The notes under the pieces: generated by a model
Seen by the model: only the letters and a program-made list of their open reading frames with translations
What the model was told of the DNA's origin: nothing
The model's database searches: none
Position numbers and translations under genes: made by a program
Shown: piece after piece, positions 16,334 through 26,026 of the stretch
Layout: every line of letters begins with the position of its first letter
How positions within the stretch are numbered: position 1 is the first letter of the stretch
Assembly: GCF_012290005.1 (NCBI RefSeq)
Contig: NZ_JAAXMS010000011.1
Coordinates: forward strand, 62,001 to 126,000
DNA length: 64,000 nt
Direction: 5' to 3'
DNA from: Crateriforma spongiae
GTDB taxonomy: Bacteria; Planctomycetota; Planctomycetia; Pirellulales; Pirellulaceae

Positions 16334-17429
16334 TCAACCGAATACGCTCACCGGATCGCAAAAGTCGAACCGAACCGGGCAACATCACGGTGGCCGATGC
16401 GGGCACGACGGTGTCTCGGGCAGTGGGCTTTTCGGTTCGCGCAACAGCGTCGCCCAGTCGGACATGTTGGTCGATCGTTGTCCAGTGCGTCGCTTTCATG
16501 CCGCCGCGAGGCCAAAGCAACTGGTCCCAGGATTGTTGGACCGCCATCACGACGACGGCCTTCGCGGGTGGATCGCCGGCGTCGATTTCGATGGTCGGTC
16601 CGTCGGGCGTCGCCGGAAGGCATCGGATCGCTCGGTCTGACCATCGCTGGGCCGACTCGTCGATGACTTCCCGCCAAGATTCCAGCGTGGCTGCGGCGCG
16701 AAGAATGGCGTCGTCGCTTTGCGGAAACCGCTGACGCAAAACCGGCAGGACGTCGTGTCGGATCCAGTTTCGTGTGTATTCGGTTCCCTGGTTGCTGGCG
16801 TCTTCGCGCCATGACTGGCCGATCTCCGACAGGGCTTGGCGAATTTGACTGCGGTGCAGATCCAGTAGCGGCCGTGCGATGACGAAATCGTTGCGTTCGG
16901 GCGTGTGACCGAGTGGCCGAAAGGCGGGCAGAGAGCACAGACCGGCCGGTCCGCTGCCGCGTAACAAATGGTGCAAAAACGTTTCCACGCGATCATCGCG
17001 GGTGTGCCCCAGCGCGACGTATCGGGCTCCGGTGTCGGATGCGACGCGATGAAAGAAGTCCAAGCGTTGGTCGCGCAGGGCTGATTCGTCGGACACACTT
17101 TCGCCAGGCCTCGCCTGAATTGACCGCAGCGTCAAACCCAGCTTGTTCGCCAAGTCCGACACAAATTCCGCGTCGCCACACGATGCGTCGCCGCGAAGAC
17201 CGTGGTTGAAGTGTGCGATGACCAAGAACCCGGAACCGTCGGTCTGTCGCAGGATCGTGTGCAAGGCCAACAGCAATGCGACGCTGTCGCCACCACCGCT
17301 GCAACCGACCACCACGCCCGTGTCGGTCCAACGTGAGGCCGGCCAACGCTGCCCGATGCCGGCCAACAGGCGGTCCCAGTGATTCTGTGGCGGGGGGGAC
17401 ATCGACGTTTCGATCGGACGGCTGGACAT
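16317..17429 (-). CDS. tilS: tRNA(Ile)-lysidine synthase
   Basis: TilS adds lysine to C34 of tRNA-Ile(CAU) using ATP, so AUA is read as isoleucine. The PP-loop SGGGDS is at 44-49 and the second conserved block, [19 protein letters not shown], at about 145-163. ATG 17429 gives 370 residues; an in-frame extension to 17591 is low in conservation and would run into the spacer shared with rny. The C-terminal part is shorter than in E. coli TilS. The gene overlaps bcp tail to tail by 17 bases. Confidence 0.92.
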   Translation of the reverse strand: MSSRPIETSMSPPPQNHWDRLLAGIGQRWPASRWTDTGVVVGCSGGGDSVALLLALHTILRQTDGSGFLVIAHFNHGLRGDASCGDAEFVSDLANKLGLTLRSIQARPGESVSDESALRDQRLDFFHRVASDTGARYVALGHTRDDRVETFLHHLLRGSGPAGLCSLPAFRPLGHTPERNDFVIARPLLDLHRSQIRQALSEIGQSWREDASNQGTEYTRNWIRHDVLPVLRQRFPQSDDAILRAAATLESWREVIDESAQRWSDRAIRCLPATPDGPTIEIDAGDPPAKAVVVMAVQQSWDQLLWPRGGMKATHWTTIDQHVRLGDAVARTEKPTARDTVVPASATVMLPGSVRLLRSGERIRLIRPAP

Positions 17430-17722
17430 ATCGAAATCATGGCCACGGTCGCTGCGGGCGACAATCACCGCCGCGACGGGAACCGTTGATGGCCACCCAT
17501 TCCGCCTGACCGGTTCATTCCCCGCACGACGGATGCTTTTCCGCATGCGGGTCTGGCGGGGCGAGGCGACGGTGATACCGCCGGTGGACAAATACCGCTA
17601 CCATGGCAACTTTCAGCGAGCCGTCCTTAGGCGGTCGCTTTTGACATAGAAAGGTCACTACGGGCTTCGATTCCGGCAACGAGATTCAACGTCCCTGACC
17701 CAGCAAGACGCGCGTTGGCGAC

Positions 17723-19291
17723 ATGACTGCCGAGACAGCTCAATTCATCCTTTACTGCCTCTTCTTTTTCTTCTTGGGCGTGGCCGCCGTGTTGGCGGTG
17801 GCCCAGCGGATGTACGCTCGATTCCAACAACGCTTGGAAACACAGGCGAAAGAAACCAAAGAAGCCGCCAGACGGGAAGCGGAAGTCGAGCGGAACCGGA
17901 TCATCGTTGACGCCAAAGAACAAGCGTTGCAGTTGCGTCGCGATGCCGAACAGGACTTGGCCGCCGAACGTGCCCAACAACACAAGCTGATCAGCAAGCT
18001 GGAACGCCGCGAAGAACTGTTGGCCACCCAGGAAGAAAGTCTGATCAAACAACAGCGCGGTTTGGAACACAGTCAAAACGTGTTGACCAAAAAAACGCGT
18101 GACTTGGATCAACAACGCGAACTGTTGCAACAACGCATCGACGAACAGGCCCAGGTGTTGGAAAAGGCCAGCGGGCTTTCGCGGGCCGAGGCGACGAATC
18201 AATTATTGGATTCGTTGCGAGATGAACTTCAAAGCGAAGTCGGTGCGACGCTTCTGAAACATCAAAAAATATTGCAGCAGCGAGTCGAACAACAAAGTCG
18301 TGAGATGTTGTTGACCGCGATCCAGCGTTTCGCGTCGGCACACACCGCCGAATCCACGACCAGCACCGTCGACGTCCCGACGGATGACATGAAAGGACGA
18401 ATCATCGGTCGCGAAGGTCGAAACATTCGTGCGTTCGAAAAGAAGACCGGCGTGGATTTGATCATCGATGACACGCCGGGTGTGGTCATCGTCAGCGCGT
18501 TTGATCCGGTGCGTCGCGAGATCGCGCGGGCATCACTGGAAAAGCTGATCACCGACGGACGGATTCACCCGTCGAAGATCGAAGAAACGGTCGATGCGAC
18601 GGAGAAGGAAATCGATTCCTTCATCGAACGCAAAGGCATCGAAGCAGCCGATGAAGTCAACGTCAGCGGGCTGCATCAACGCGTGATCAAGATGCTGGGC
18701 CGATTGCATTTTCGGACCAGCTACAGCCAGAACGTTTTACGTCACAGTGTCGAAGTCGCCTTCATCAGCGGGCTGTTGGCCGAAATGATCGGACTGGACG
18801 GCGACCTCGGACGCCGCGCAGGACTGCTGCACGACATTGGCAAAGCGGCGGACCACGAACTGGAAGGCGGCCACCCCAAAATCGGTGGCGATCTGTTGGC
18901 AAGGTCGGGGGAATGCGATGTCGTCGTCCACGCGGCTCGTGGACACCATGATGAAATCGTGACCGAATATCCGTATACGATGCTGGTAGCGACCGCGGAT
19001 GCCTGCAGCGCCAGTCGCCCCGGGGCTCGCCGTGAATCGCTGGAGCGGTATGTCAAACGGATGGAAGAACTGGAAGCGATCGCCAAGCGGTTCGACGGCG
19101 TTCATCAGGCTTTCGCCATCAGTGCCGGTCGAGAGCTTCGTGTCTTGGTCAACAGCGAAAACACCGATGATCAACACGCCGCCGTGATCTGTCGCGAGAT
19201 CGCGAAAGCGTTTGAACAGGAATTGACGTACCCGGGTGAAATCAAGGTCACCGTGGTGCGTGAATCCCACTTCATCGAAGTCGCCAGGTAA
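17723..19291 (+). CDS. rny: Ribonuclease Y
   Basis: Membrane-bound endoribonuclease that starts mRNA decay. The order is standard: an N-terminal membrane anchor (about 4-26, [22 protein letters not shown]), a Gln/Glu-rich coiled coil to about 200, a KH domain ([20 protein letters not shown], about 224-243), then an HD domain with [17 protein letters not shown] (about 370-386). Total 522 residues, the usual length. The gene is divergent from tilS, with 293 bases between them. Confidence 0.96.
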   Translation: MTAETAQFILYCLFFFFLGVAAVLAVAQRMYARFQQRLETQAKETKEAARREAEVERNRIIVDAKEQALQLRRDAEQDLAAERAQQHKLISKLERREELLATQEESLIKQQRGLEHSQNVLTKKTRDLDQQRELLQQRIDEQAQVLEKASGLSRAEATNQLLDSLRDELQSEVGATLLKHQKILQQRVEQQSREMLLTAIQRFASAHTAESTTSTVDVPTDDMKGRIIGREGRNIRAFEKKTGVDLIIDDTPGVVIVSAFDPVRREIARASLEKLITDGRIHPSKIEETVDATEKEIDSFIERKGIEAADEVNVSGLHQRVIKMLGRLHFRTSYSQNVLRHSVEVAFISGLLAEMIGLDGDLGRRAGLLHDIGKAADHELEGGHPKIGGDLLARSGECDVVVHAARGHHDEIVTEYPYTMLVATADACSASRPGARRESLERYVKRMEELEAIAKRFDGVHQAFAISAGRELRVLVNSENTDDQHAAVICREIAKAFEQELTYPGEIKVTVVRESHFIEVAR

Positions 19292-19430
19292 ACGCTGGAT
19301 CGAAATCATACGCCGTCGGTCTTGCTTGATGCCGGGTCGCATCGACGGAAAGGATGTGAAGCGGTGACCGTCGGTGGTTAGAATGAACATTGATCATTCG
19401 AACCGACCGAATCTTCTGGCGATTCCAATC

Positions 19431-20387
19431 ATGCTTTCAAGCTTGTCTTTTCAAATTTTGTCACGACGAACGGGCCTGTTGTTGTTGGCGGCCGCGTCAT
19501 TGATCGTTGGTCTGCCGTCCAGTGCGTCGGCCCAAGAAACACGTCCGGGGCGACAGCGCCGAACGGCAAAGCCGGCGGAACCAGAACCACGCACCGTGAC
19601 CCTGACCACTCGCGACGGCGTGAAGTTGCGTGCGATCTATCTGGAGTCGACGAAGAAGAAACAGGCGATCCCGATTCTGTTGATTCACGAATGGGGCGGG
19701 CAAGCCAGTCCATACTTGCCGATGGCCAAGTTTTATCAAAAGCAAGGTTTTGCGGTTTTGATCCCCGAGTACCGCGCCCACGGTGGCAGCCGGACTTATG
19801 TGGACCGCAGCGGCCGAGAAAGAGAGTTTGATCCTCAGCGGATGGGACGCTCCGACATGGAAGCGATCGTGTCGTCGGACTTGGAAGCCGCCAAGGGTTT
19901 CTTGAAGGACGAGAATAACGACGGCAAGCTGAACCTGAACGCTTTGGTGGTGATCGGCGTCGGCGAAGGCGCCATTTTTGGCGCGACCTGGACGCAACGC
20001 GACTGGGCCTTTCCCAGTGTCGGCCGCAAGAAACAGGGCCAAGACGTCAAAGCGGTGATCTATGTCAGCCCCAAAAAGACATTCAAAGGATTGGCGATCG
20101 ACAAAGTGATTCGTGACCCTGCGATGATCCGTCTGCCAACGATGATCGTCGCCGGTTCGGGTTCGGACGATGCGAAAGAGGCGATGCGATTGGCCAAGCA
20201 AATCGAAGCCACCAAGAAACGCATCGGTCGTGGATCGGCGACCGGGTTGGTCCCGATGATGCAGTCCAACAGTTTATCGGGGCTGGCGTTGGCGACGCAC
20301 GAACCGGTCGTCGCGGGGATGATGAAGTTCATCGGCGAATACGTGACGATCACCGACGAAATCAATGAATGGATCGAGCGTCAGTAG
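19431..20387 (+). CDS. Exported alpha/beta hydrolase-fold protein
   Basis: A secreted protein of 318 residues with a signal peptide (LSRRTGLLLLAAASLIVG, cleavage after ASA before QETRP). LLIHEWGGQ and FAVLIPEYRAHGGS are early strands and oxyanion elements of the alpha/beta hydrolase fold. At the nucleophile elbow the usual GxSxG reads IGVGEGA (about 172-178), so the serine is missing, and a peptidase or esterase activity is unproven. ATG 19431 is preferred; the frame extends to 19374. Function is unknown. Confidence 0.7.
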   Translation: MLSSLSFQILSRRTGLLLLAAASLIVGLPSSASAQETRPGRQRRTAKPAEPEPRTVTLTTRDGVKLRAIYLESTKKKQAIPILLIHEWGGQASPYLPMAKFYQKQGFAVLIPEYRAHGGSRTYVDRSGREREFDPQRMGRSDMEAIVSSDLEAAKGFLKDENNDGKLNLNALVVIGVGEGAIFGATWTQRDWAFPSVGRKKQGQDVKAVIYVSPKKTFKGLAIDKVIRDPAMIRLPTMIVAGSGSDDAKEAMRLAKQIEATKKRIGRGSATGLVPMMQSNSLSGLALATHEPVVAGMMKFIGEYVTITDEINEWIERQ

Positions 20388-20583
20388 ACGCTTCAGGTCG
20401 ATCGATCACCGCCGGACCTGGTGCGACTTGATCGCGCCGCTACAGTAACCCGGTTTTCGCAGCCGACACCGTGGATGCCCCCATGACCGTCCATGCCCGC
20501 ATGTTCTCGGGCCGTCTTGACGTCTGGCGAATCGGTTCCGGCGGCGCGCTTGATCCATCGACCTTCAACCAGGATTCACGTTC

Positions 20584-21339
20584 TTGATTCAACCGGCCGA
20601 ATTGATCGAACGTTGTCGTGATGCCGCCAACATCATCGGCCAAGATGACGCCGGTGGTCCGGTGATGGACGGCCCGGACAGTCTGATCGGCTTTTTCCAA
20701 CACTTTCGTCCCGACGGCACCGGCTTGGGCGACGTGTTTCGCGATCTTCCGGGCGGTGACGAAGTCCACGATCGGTTGGACCGTCTGTACGACGTTGCCG
20801 GACACAACCAACGGCCCGACGGACGTCGTGATTTGTACTTTGTCGTTCGTCGTCCGGATCCGATTCCCGCGGAAATCGTTTCCAAGGCGGGGCGTGACTG
20901 GCTGCGTGGTTTGCGTGCTCTTGCCGCGATCACGGGCGACGATATCACGGCCGCCGCATTGGATCCAATGCCGGAGATTCGCGTTTTGGAAGGGGCACCG
21001 CCCAAGCACCCCAAAGACGATGTGAATCGCAGCGAATTGTTGAAGGTCTTTCAGGATCGCGTCGGCCAGTTGACGGGTCGAATCGAAATGCCCCACGCGG
21101 GCTTGGCGGAAACGTTGCGTCCCGCTTTCTACTTCATCAATTGCGACGCGATGCTGCGAGACTATTTGATGTGGCCGCTTTATCGCGAAGTCGTCCGTGA
21201 TCAAGCGGGCGACGGGAACGACCAGGATGCGATCGCACTGGTCGACCCGTTCAGTCCCTACTTTGTGCTTTGGCGGCACGGGGTGAAGTACCGCATCATG
21301 CGAAAAGACACGGTCGATTTCTACATCCCGCGCCGCTAG
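20584..21339 (+). CDS. Conserved-looking hypothetical protein
   Basis: I do not recognise this 251-residue protein. It is mixed-charge and soluble with no signal peptide or membrane segment. The N-terminal half contains IGFFQHFRPDGTGLGDVFRD and LYFVVRRPDPIPAEIV; the C-terminal half contains ETLRPAFYFINCDAMLRDYL and PYFVLWRHGVKYRIMRKDTV. It starts at TTG 20584. Convergent with the Gfo/Idh gene; the 26-base gap contains a GC hairpin without a T run. Codon use looks like its neighbours, so I take it as real. Confidence 0.6.
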   Translation: MIQPAELIERCRDAANIIGQDDAGGPVMDGPDSLIGFFQHFRPDGTGLGDVFRDLPGGDEVHDRLDRLYDVAGHNQRPDGRRDLYFVVRRPDPIPAEIVSKAGRDWLRGLRALAAITGDDITAAALDPMPEIRVLEGAPPKHPKDDVNRSELLKVFQDRVGQLTGRIEMPHAGLAETLRPAFYFINCDAMLRDYLMWPLYREVVRDQAGDGNDQDAIALVDPFSPYFVLWRHGVKYRIMRKDTVDFYIPRR

Positions 21340-21365
21340 ACGTGCGGCGTTGCTGCGGTGGGCGA

Positions 21366-22712
21366 TCAGACCAGTTTGGTCTTGCCCGGGATCGCGTGAC
21401 TGGATTCACGCGACGCCGACAAATCGATTTCGTCGGGGAACAGTTGCAACGTTGATTCTTTGGTCACAAAGTCCCAAGTGGCGTATTGTCCGCTGTACGC
21501 CGCCATCCGACCCATCACGGCCGTCAGCGAACTGGCGGCGGTTTCCGCAAATTCGACGATCGGGTCACCGGCACGAATCGACTGAACCAAGTCTTTGTGT
21601 TCCTGTTCATACGCGGCACCGATGTCACCCTTCATCGACCAAATTTCATTGCCGTCTTTGTCCTTCAGCCACGCGCCGCCGTTGCCGCCCAAGATTTGCG
21701 CGGTGCCTTCGGATCCATAGATCTTGGTTCCGGTTTCGCCTTTGGCACCGGGGATTTGTCGGCATTTGAAACTGATGAAACGGTCGCCGGGATAGCGATA
21801 GTCGATCGACATGCTGTCCCACATTTCGCTGTCTTCCGGTCGAGTGAACCGGCCGCCACCGCCGAATGCGGATTCCGGCGGGCCTTGCATCAGCCAATTC
21901 ATCAGGTCGATGTTGTGCACCGCTTGTTCGGTGATTTGGTCACCGGACAACCAGATGAAGTGCATCCAGTTGTAGATTTGGTATTCGGTGTCCGACATTC
22001 CGTCGCGGCGATTGCGGTACCAGATGCCGTTGCTGCAGTAGCGGCTGGTCGCACCGATGATGTCGCCGATTTCACCCGCGTGCAGTCGACGGATCGCTTC
22101 GACATAGTTGACCTGGCGACGATACTGGGTACCCGTGACGATCGCGGTCTTGTTGGCGATCGCCTTCTGGTGCGCTTTCAAACAAACGCGGTATCCGGCC
22201 GGGTCGACGCACGTGGGCTTTTCCGCGAACACATGCTTGCCGGCGTCGACGGCATCCATCACGTGTTGCGGACGGAAGCCGGGCGGAGTGGTGAAGATGA
22301 CAAGGTCGACGCTCTCGTCGTCCAAGATTCTTTTGTACGCATCCAAACCGGTGTACAGCGACTGGTCGGTGATCTTGACCTTCTTCTCGTAGCGTTTGGC
22401 CATTTGGTCCCGCAGTCGCGCGGGCTTTTCTTCGTCGATGTCGGCGATCGCCACCAGTTCAACGTTCGGGTTGATCGTCAACGTATTGTTGACCGCGCCG
22501 CCGCCACGTCCGCCCGCTCCGACCAACGCGATTCGAACCGCTTCGGTTGGCGACTGAGGGTTTTGGCCCAATACTTGGGTGTGTACCCCCGATGTTGCGG
22601 CGACGGCCCCTGCCGCGGCGCCGGCGGTCGACAAGAATTGACGACGATTTGCAGCAGGTTGCACCGGAGCGGCTTCGGAAGCTGTGGTTTTCTGAGTCTT
22701 GTTCGAATTCAT
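21366..22712 (-). CDS. Tat-exported Gfo/Idh/MocA family oxidoreductase
   Basis: An NAD(P)-dependent sugar or inositol dehydrogenase-like protein of 448 residues, of unknown substrate. A twin-arginine signal (ANRRQFLSTAGAAAGAVAA) at 22-40 predicts export in folded form. The Rossmann motif is VRIALVGAGGRGGGAV (about 60-75). The family EKP motif lies in GKHVFAEKPTCVD. The C-terminal alpha/beta domain has the YNWMHFIWLSGDQITEQAVH segment. The protein resembles many planctomycete Gfo/Idh/MocA paralogues. ATG 22712 is used because upstream codons are not conserved. Confidence 0.9.
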   Translation of the reverse strand: MNSNKTQKTTASEAAPVQPAANRRQFLSTAGAAAGAVAATSGVHTQVLGQNPQSPTEAVRIALVGAGGRGGGAVNNTLTINPNVELVAIADIDEEKPARLRDQMAKRYEKKVKITDQSLYTGLDAYKRILDDESVDLVIFTTPPGFRPQHVMDAVDAGKHVFAEKPTCVDPAGYRVCLKAHQKAIANKTAIVTGTQYRRQVNYVEAIRRLHAGEIGDIIGATSRYCSNGIWYRNRRDGMSDTEYQIYNWMHFIWLSGDQITEQAVHNIDLMNWLMQGPPESAFGGGGRFTRPEDSEMWDSMSIDYRYPGDRFISFKCRQIPGAKGETGTKIYGSEGTAQILGGNGGAWLKDKDGNEIWSMKGDIGAAYEQEHKDLVQSIRAGDPIVEFAETAASSLTAVMGRMAAYSGQYATWDFVTKESTLQLFPDEIDLSASRESSHAIPGKTKLV

Positions 22713-22936
22713 GGAAGTTTTTTCGCTGAAGAACAAACGGGCGTGGCGAACCTCATGACGAGATCATTGCGACGGCGAAGATCACGCAGAAGATTGCTAA
22801 ATCTTAACCGCCGCGGTCAGTTTAGCGAATCTGACCGAGCGCATTCCAATTGATCTAGAACCCAGCGGGGGGAACCTGCTAAAGCCTACGAAGCTGCTTT
22901 TAGTTCTCGCTCCGACAGCGGTCACGGAGGACCGTC
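22713..22936. promoter_or_regulatory. Divergent spacer before the L,D-transpeptidase-like gene
   Basis: 224 bases lie between the Gfo/Idh gene and the divergent YkuD gene, so both promoters should be here. A good Shine-Dalgarno GGAGG at 22926-22930, six bases before GTG 22937, fixes the start of the YkuD gene. Confidence 0.55.
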
Positions 22937-24367
22937 GTGCAAACGCTGAAGACATCCGCCATCGTCGTTTTACTGGTCACGGTCATGTACGCTGCGTACG
23001 TGTCGCTGACGACGCCACCTCAAACGGCCGGCCCCGCAATGGACGAACTCGTCCGTGCCACCGAAGAATTCGGCATCGACGTCGGCATGCCCGGCGATCT
23101 GGACATCAGTCTGGGCGATGAAATGGGCGATTTTGACACCGGTACCGCGTTCGCATCGGGCGATCCGATGATGGCCGACGGTGGGGCAATGCCGCCCGCC
23201 GGAGTGCCCCAAACCGGGGTAACCGGCAGTATCGACGATCAATCCTCCAGTCTGCTGGGCGATGGCGGTGGTGCCATCCACGGCGACATCTCCGACCAGT
23301 ACGCGGATTTGGGCGGCCCGTCATCGTCCACCCCCGAGATGGATTTGCCTGACACCGGTGGCCAAACCGCCGACATTCAAATCAGCGGAACCGAGCAGTT
23401 TGATTCGACCGGCAGTGACGACTTCAACATGCCTTCGGCCGAACTCGCCGGCGCCGTCTTCGATGGCACCGACAGCGGATGGAATCAACAAGTCAGTGCT
23501 CAGTCCGACCTTCCGACCAACGTACCCGCCGAAAACGATGGCTCTGCAGTCGACGCACTGGGTAGCAATTCACCGACGTTCGCCGACGATGGTCAAGGCA
23601 GCATTCGTGAAAACCCGCTGTTTGATTCCGCCGAAGTTGCCAAGGATTCATCGCAATCGTCCAGCTCGGATTTCGGATTGGCAAACGCGGTTCACATGGC
23701 TGACCAGCAGTACGCCAGCGATCAAAAGAAGCAAGCGTTGGCGACACTCAGTTTGTTCTTTGAAAAACCGGGCCTGTCCGATGCCGATCGCGAAGTACTG
23801 CTAAGCCGACTGGACCCGTTGGCTCGCGAAGTCGTCTATTCGACCAAGCATTTGTTGGAACAGCCCCACCGCGTCGGGCAAAACGAAACCCTGATGCAAG
23901 TCGCCGCGAAGTACGAGATTCCTTGGCAGTTGTTGGCGAACATCAATGGCATCGACGATCCGATCACCGTGTTGCCGGGAACAGATCTGAAGGTCTTGCG
24001 TGGTCCGTTTCGTGCAACAGTCGACTTGGAACGCAACGAGATGACGTTGTTCTTGGGCGACCTTTATGCGGGGCGATTCCCGATCGCCATCGGCAGTGAT
24101 CCATCGCCACGCGAAGGCACGTTCACCGTGTTGGACAAACAATCAGCACGCACCTATTACGATGCCGCGGGATCGCCGATTCCGCCCGGCAGCCCCAACA
24201 ATCCCTACGGCAGCATGTGGATGGACTTGGGTGGTCAGCTTTGCATTCACGGCAGCCCCGACAGCAACAGTCCGACCGATAAAGGTTGCATCAGCGTGGC
24301 CGGTCGATTTGCCGGCGACTTGTTCGGCATCCTGTCACAGGGCAGCAGCGTGACGATCCGACGTTAG
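22937..24367 (+). CDS. LysM and YkuD L,D-transpeptidase domain protein
   Basis: A membrane-anchored, periplasmic-facing protein of 476 residues. Residues 5-22 (TSAIVVLLVTVMYAAYVS) are an uncleaved anchor or signal. A long Asp/Ser/Gly-rich linker runs to about 300. A LysM-type peptidoglycan-binding module follows (about 310-350, HRVGQNETLMQVAAKYEIPW). The YkuD domain ends with the active-site block HGSPDSNSPTDKGCIS, with His438 and Cys451. Known YkuD enzymes cross-link or attach proteins to peptidoglycan; planctomycetes have peptidoglycan, so an envelope role is reasonable. The GTG start is supported by GGAGG six bases upstream. Confidence 0.9.
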   Translation: MQTLKTSAIVVLLVTVMYAAYVSLTTPPQTAGPAMDELVRATEEFGIDVGMPGDLDISLGDEMGDFDTGTAFASGDPMMADGGAMPPAGVPQTGVTGSIDDQSSSLLGDGGGAIHGDISDQYADLGGPSSSTPEMDLPDTGGQTADIQISGTEQFDSTGSDDFNMPSAELAGAVFDGTDSGWNQQVSAQSDLPTNVPAENDGSAVDALGSNSPTFADDGQGSIRENPLFDSAEVAKDSSQSSSSDFGLANAVHMADQQYASDQKKQALATLSLFFEKPGLSDADREVLLSRLDPLAREVVYSTKHLLEQPHRVGQNETLMQVAAKYEIPWQLLANINGIDDPITVLPGTDLKVLRGPFRATVDLERNEMTLFLGDLYAGRFPIAIGSDPSPREGTFTVLDKQSARTYYDAAGSPIPPGSPNNPYGSMWMDLGGQLCIHGSPDSNSPTDKGCISVAGRFAGDLFGILSQGSSVTIRR

Positions 24368-24541
24368 GCGTCGACGCGTTCGGGATGACGGCATTTCAAA
24401 CACGCCCAAGGCACGTCCACTGTTGTCATCTGACGCCGATCATTACGCTTGGCGTGTTCGCGGGGGAAAGGACCTGCGAGCCGTGGCGACGCACCGCCGC
24501 GACCGATCGCATCCATTCACCGACCTGACTGATTGACCACA

Positions 24542-25105
24542 ATGAACGTCCCTTACGACCGCGACGCTTTGTTGGCCCTGCTGCAATCGGAGTCTTTGCA
24601 GCGCGGCGAATTCACCTTGGCCAGCGGCAAAAAGGCCAGCTATTACTTGGATTGCCGCAAGATCACCTTGCATCCGAAGGGTGCAACGTTGATCGCCGCC
24701 GGCATGCTGGACGTGATGAAGCAGTCCGGTCCGTTGCCCGACGCCGTCGGTGGCATGGCCATCGGTGCCGATCCCATCACCGCATCGATCGTGACCGTTG
24801 CCGGTCTGGAATCGTTGCCGCTAAAAGGCTTCATGGTTCGCAAAGAAGCCAAGGAACATGGCACTGGAAAACAAGTCGAAGGCCCGGTTCAGCCGGGTCA
24901 GTCGGTGGTGATCGTCGAAGACGTGATCACGACCGGTGGCAGTGCGATTCGCGCCGTCCAAGCCGCACGCGAGTTCGGATTGGATGTGAAGTACGTGATC
25001 GGCATCATCGACCGTTTGGCCGGTGGTAGCGAAGCATTTGCCAAAGTCGATCTGGAACTAAAAACCTTATGCACGATCCGCGATTTCGGCATCGAACCGG
25101 AATAG
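24542..25105 (+). CDS. pyrE: Orotate phosphoribosyltransferase
   Basis: Makes orotidine 5'-phosphate from orotate and PRPP in pyrimidine synthesis. The PRPP-binding loop is VVIVEDVITTGGSAI (about 121-135). The N-terminal ALLQSESLQRGEFTLASGKK and YYLDCR match the OPRTase pattern. ATG 24542 (187 residues) is preferred to a TTG three codons upstream. The next gene begins 27 bases downstream on the same strand. Confidence 0.95.
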   Translation: MNVPYDRDALLALLQSESLQRGEFTLASGKKASYYLDCRKITLHPKGATLIAAGMLDVMKQSGPLPDAVGGMAIGADPITASIVTVAGLESLPLKGFMVRKEAKEHGTGKQVEGPVQPGQSVVIVEDVITTGGSAIRAVQAAREFGLDVKYVIGIIDRLAGGSEAFAKVDLELKTLCTIRDFGIEPE

Positions 25106-25132
25106 GCTGGCATCGTCCCAGCGTGGTCATGG

Positions 25133-25801
25133 ATGGAAACGACGCTACACCGCCAGTTGAAAGAACTGTACGCCGGTTCGCCGCACGAAATTGAAATGCG
25201 GATCGGCCGCTATCGCATCGATGCCTTGCGCGGCGACGAACTGATCGAGGTCCAGTGTGCATCGCTGTCCGCGATCGGTCGCAAGATCGCGGACTTGGTC
25301 AAACGCCATCGTGTGCGAGTGGTCAAACCGGTGGTCCACCGGACGCGAATCTTGAAGTCCAAGAAAAAAGACGGGCCCATCACGTCGCGTCGGCTTAGCC
25401 CGAAAAAGGGCGGCCCGCTGGATCTGTTCGAAGACCTCATCTACTTCACGCGACTTTTCCCACATCCAAATCTGGTCATCGAAGCTCCCTGTGTCGACGT
25501 TCAACAGCTTCGTGTTCCGACCAAGGGCCGGCGTCGCCGCCGCCGGTGGAACACCGACTATGACGTTGCTGATGTGATGTTGGAATCAATCGGCGAATCG
25601 ATTGAGCTTCGTCAGCGAGAGGATTTGTTGGCACTGGTCGGGTTGCCCGACGGCGGTGAAGCGTTCGACACCGCTGATTTAGCAAAACGAATCGATCGGC
25701 CGCGATGGGTGGCACAAAAGATCGCCTATGTGTTGCGACAAACCGGTGCAATCGAAGCCCACGGTCGGAAACGCAGCGGCATCCTGTACAAAGCCGCTTA
25801 G
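25133..25801 (+). CDS. Unknown protein with nuclease-like N-terminus and winged-helix tail
   Basis: The function of this 222-residue protein is not established. The N-terminal segment has a spacing reminiscent of PD-(D/E)XK nucleases: YRIDAL with Asp30, then LIEVQ with Glu39 and Gln41. A basic stretch follows (KKKDGPITSRR; GRRRRRR near 132-138), which fits nucleic-acid binding. The C-terminus (about 180-222, DTADLAKRIDRPRWVAQKI) resembles a winged helix. It lies 27 bases after pyrE, probably in the same transcript. The nuclease reading is inference; a decisive check is a structure prediction compared with the PD-(D/E)XK fold. Confidence 0.6.
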   Translation: METTLHRQLKELYAGSPHEIEMRIGRYRIDALRGDELIEVQCASLSAIGRKIADLVKRHRVRVVKPVVHRTRILKSKKKDGPITSRRLSPKKGGPLDLFEDLIYFTRLFPHPNLVIEAPCVDVQQLRVPTKGRRRRRRWNTDYDVADVMLESIGESIELRQREDLLALVGLPDGGEAFDTADLAKRIDRPRWVAQKIAYVLRQTGAIEAHGRKRSGILYKAA

Positions 25802-26026
25802 GACACCGCGTTTGTCCGCAAAGTCGCCTTTCGCTCTGCGAAACTAGCGTTCGAATCCCGCCGTGCATTGCGCCGAGCACGTTAGCGTCGGCGTCTCCCT
25901 GCAAAACAAGGGAACCCTTGGCTAGCGATGTCATGGCTTACCGAACGCTGCATTACCGACACGCCTATTTCACTCTGCAAAAGACGACGATGGCGAAGCA
26001 CGGTCTGCTAAACACCCATCAGATCG
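25802..26026. repeat. Spacer with a degraded copy of the palindromic repeat
   Basis: The inverse of the GAGCGAAAGGCGACTTT repeat seen near gmd appears at 25820-25843 with a mismatch in the loop (TCGCTCTGCGAAA). A degraded GGCTAGCG motif follows at about 25920-25928. I see no gene; the GTTCGAATCCC string at 25849 looks like a tRNA T arm but no cloverleaf can be built around it. Confidence 0.55.

Noticed and set aside
21486-22853. 455-codon open frame on the plus strand
   Set aside because: It lies antisense to a clear Gfo/Idh/MocA gene and shows no domain of its own.
25840-25880. GTTCGAATCCC, a tRNA-like T arm
   Set aside because: No acceptor, D or anticodon stem can be formed around it; it is next to a dispersed repeat.
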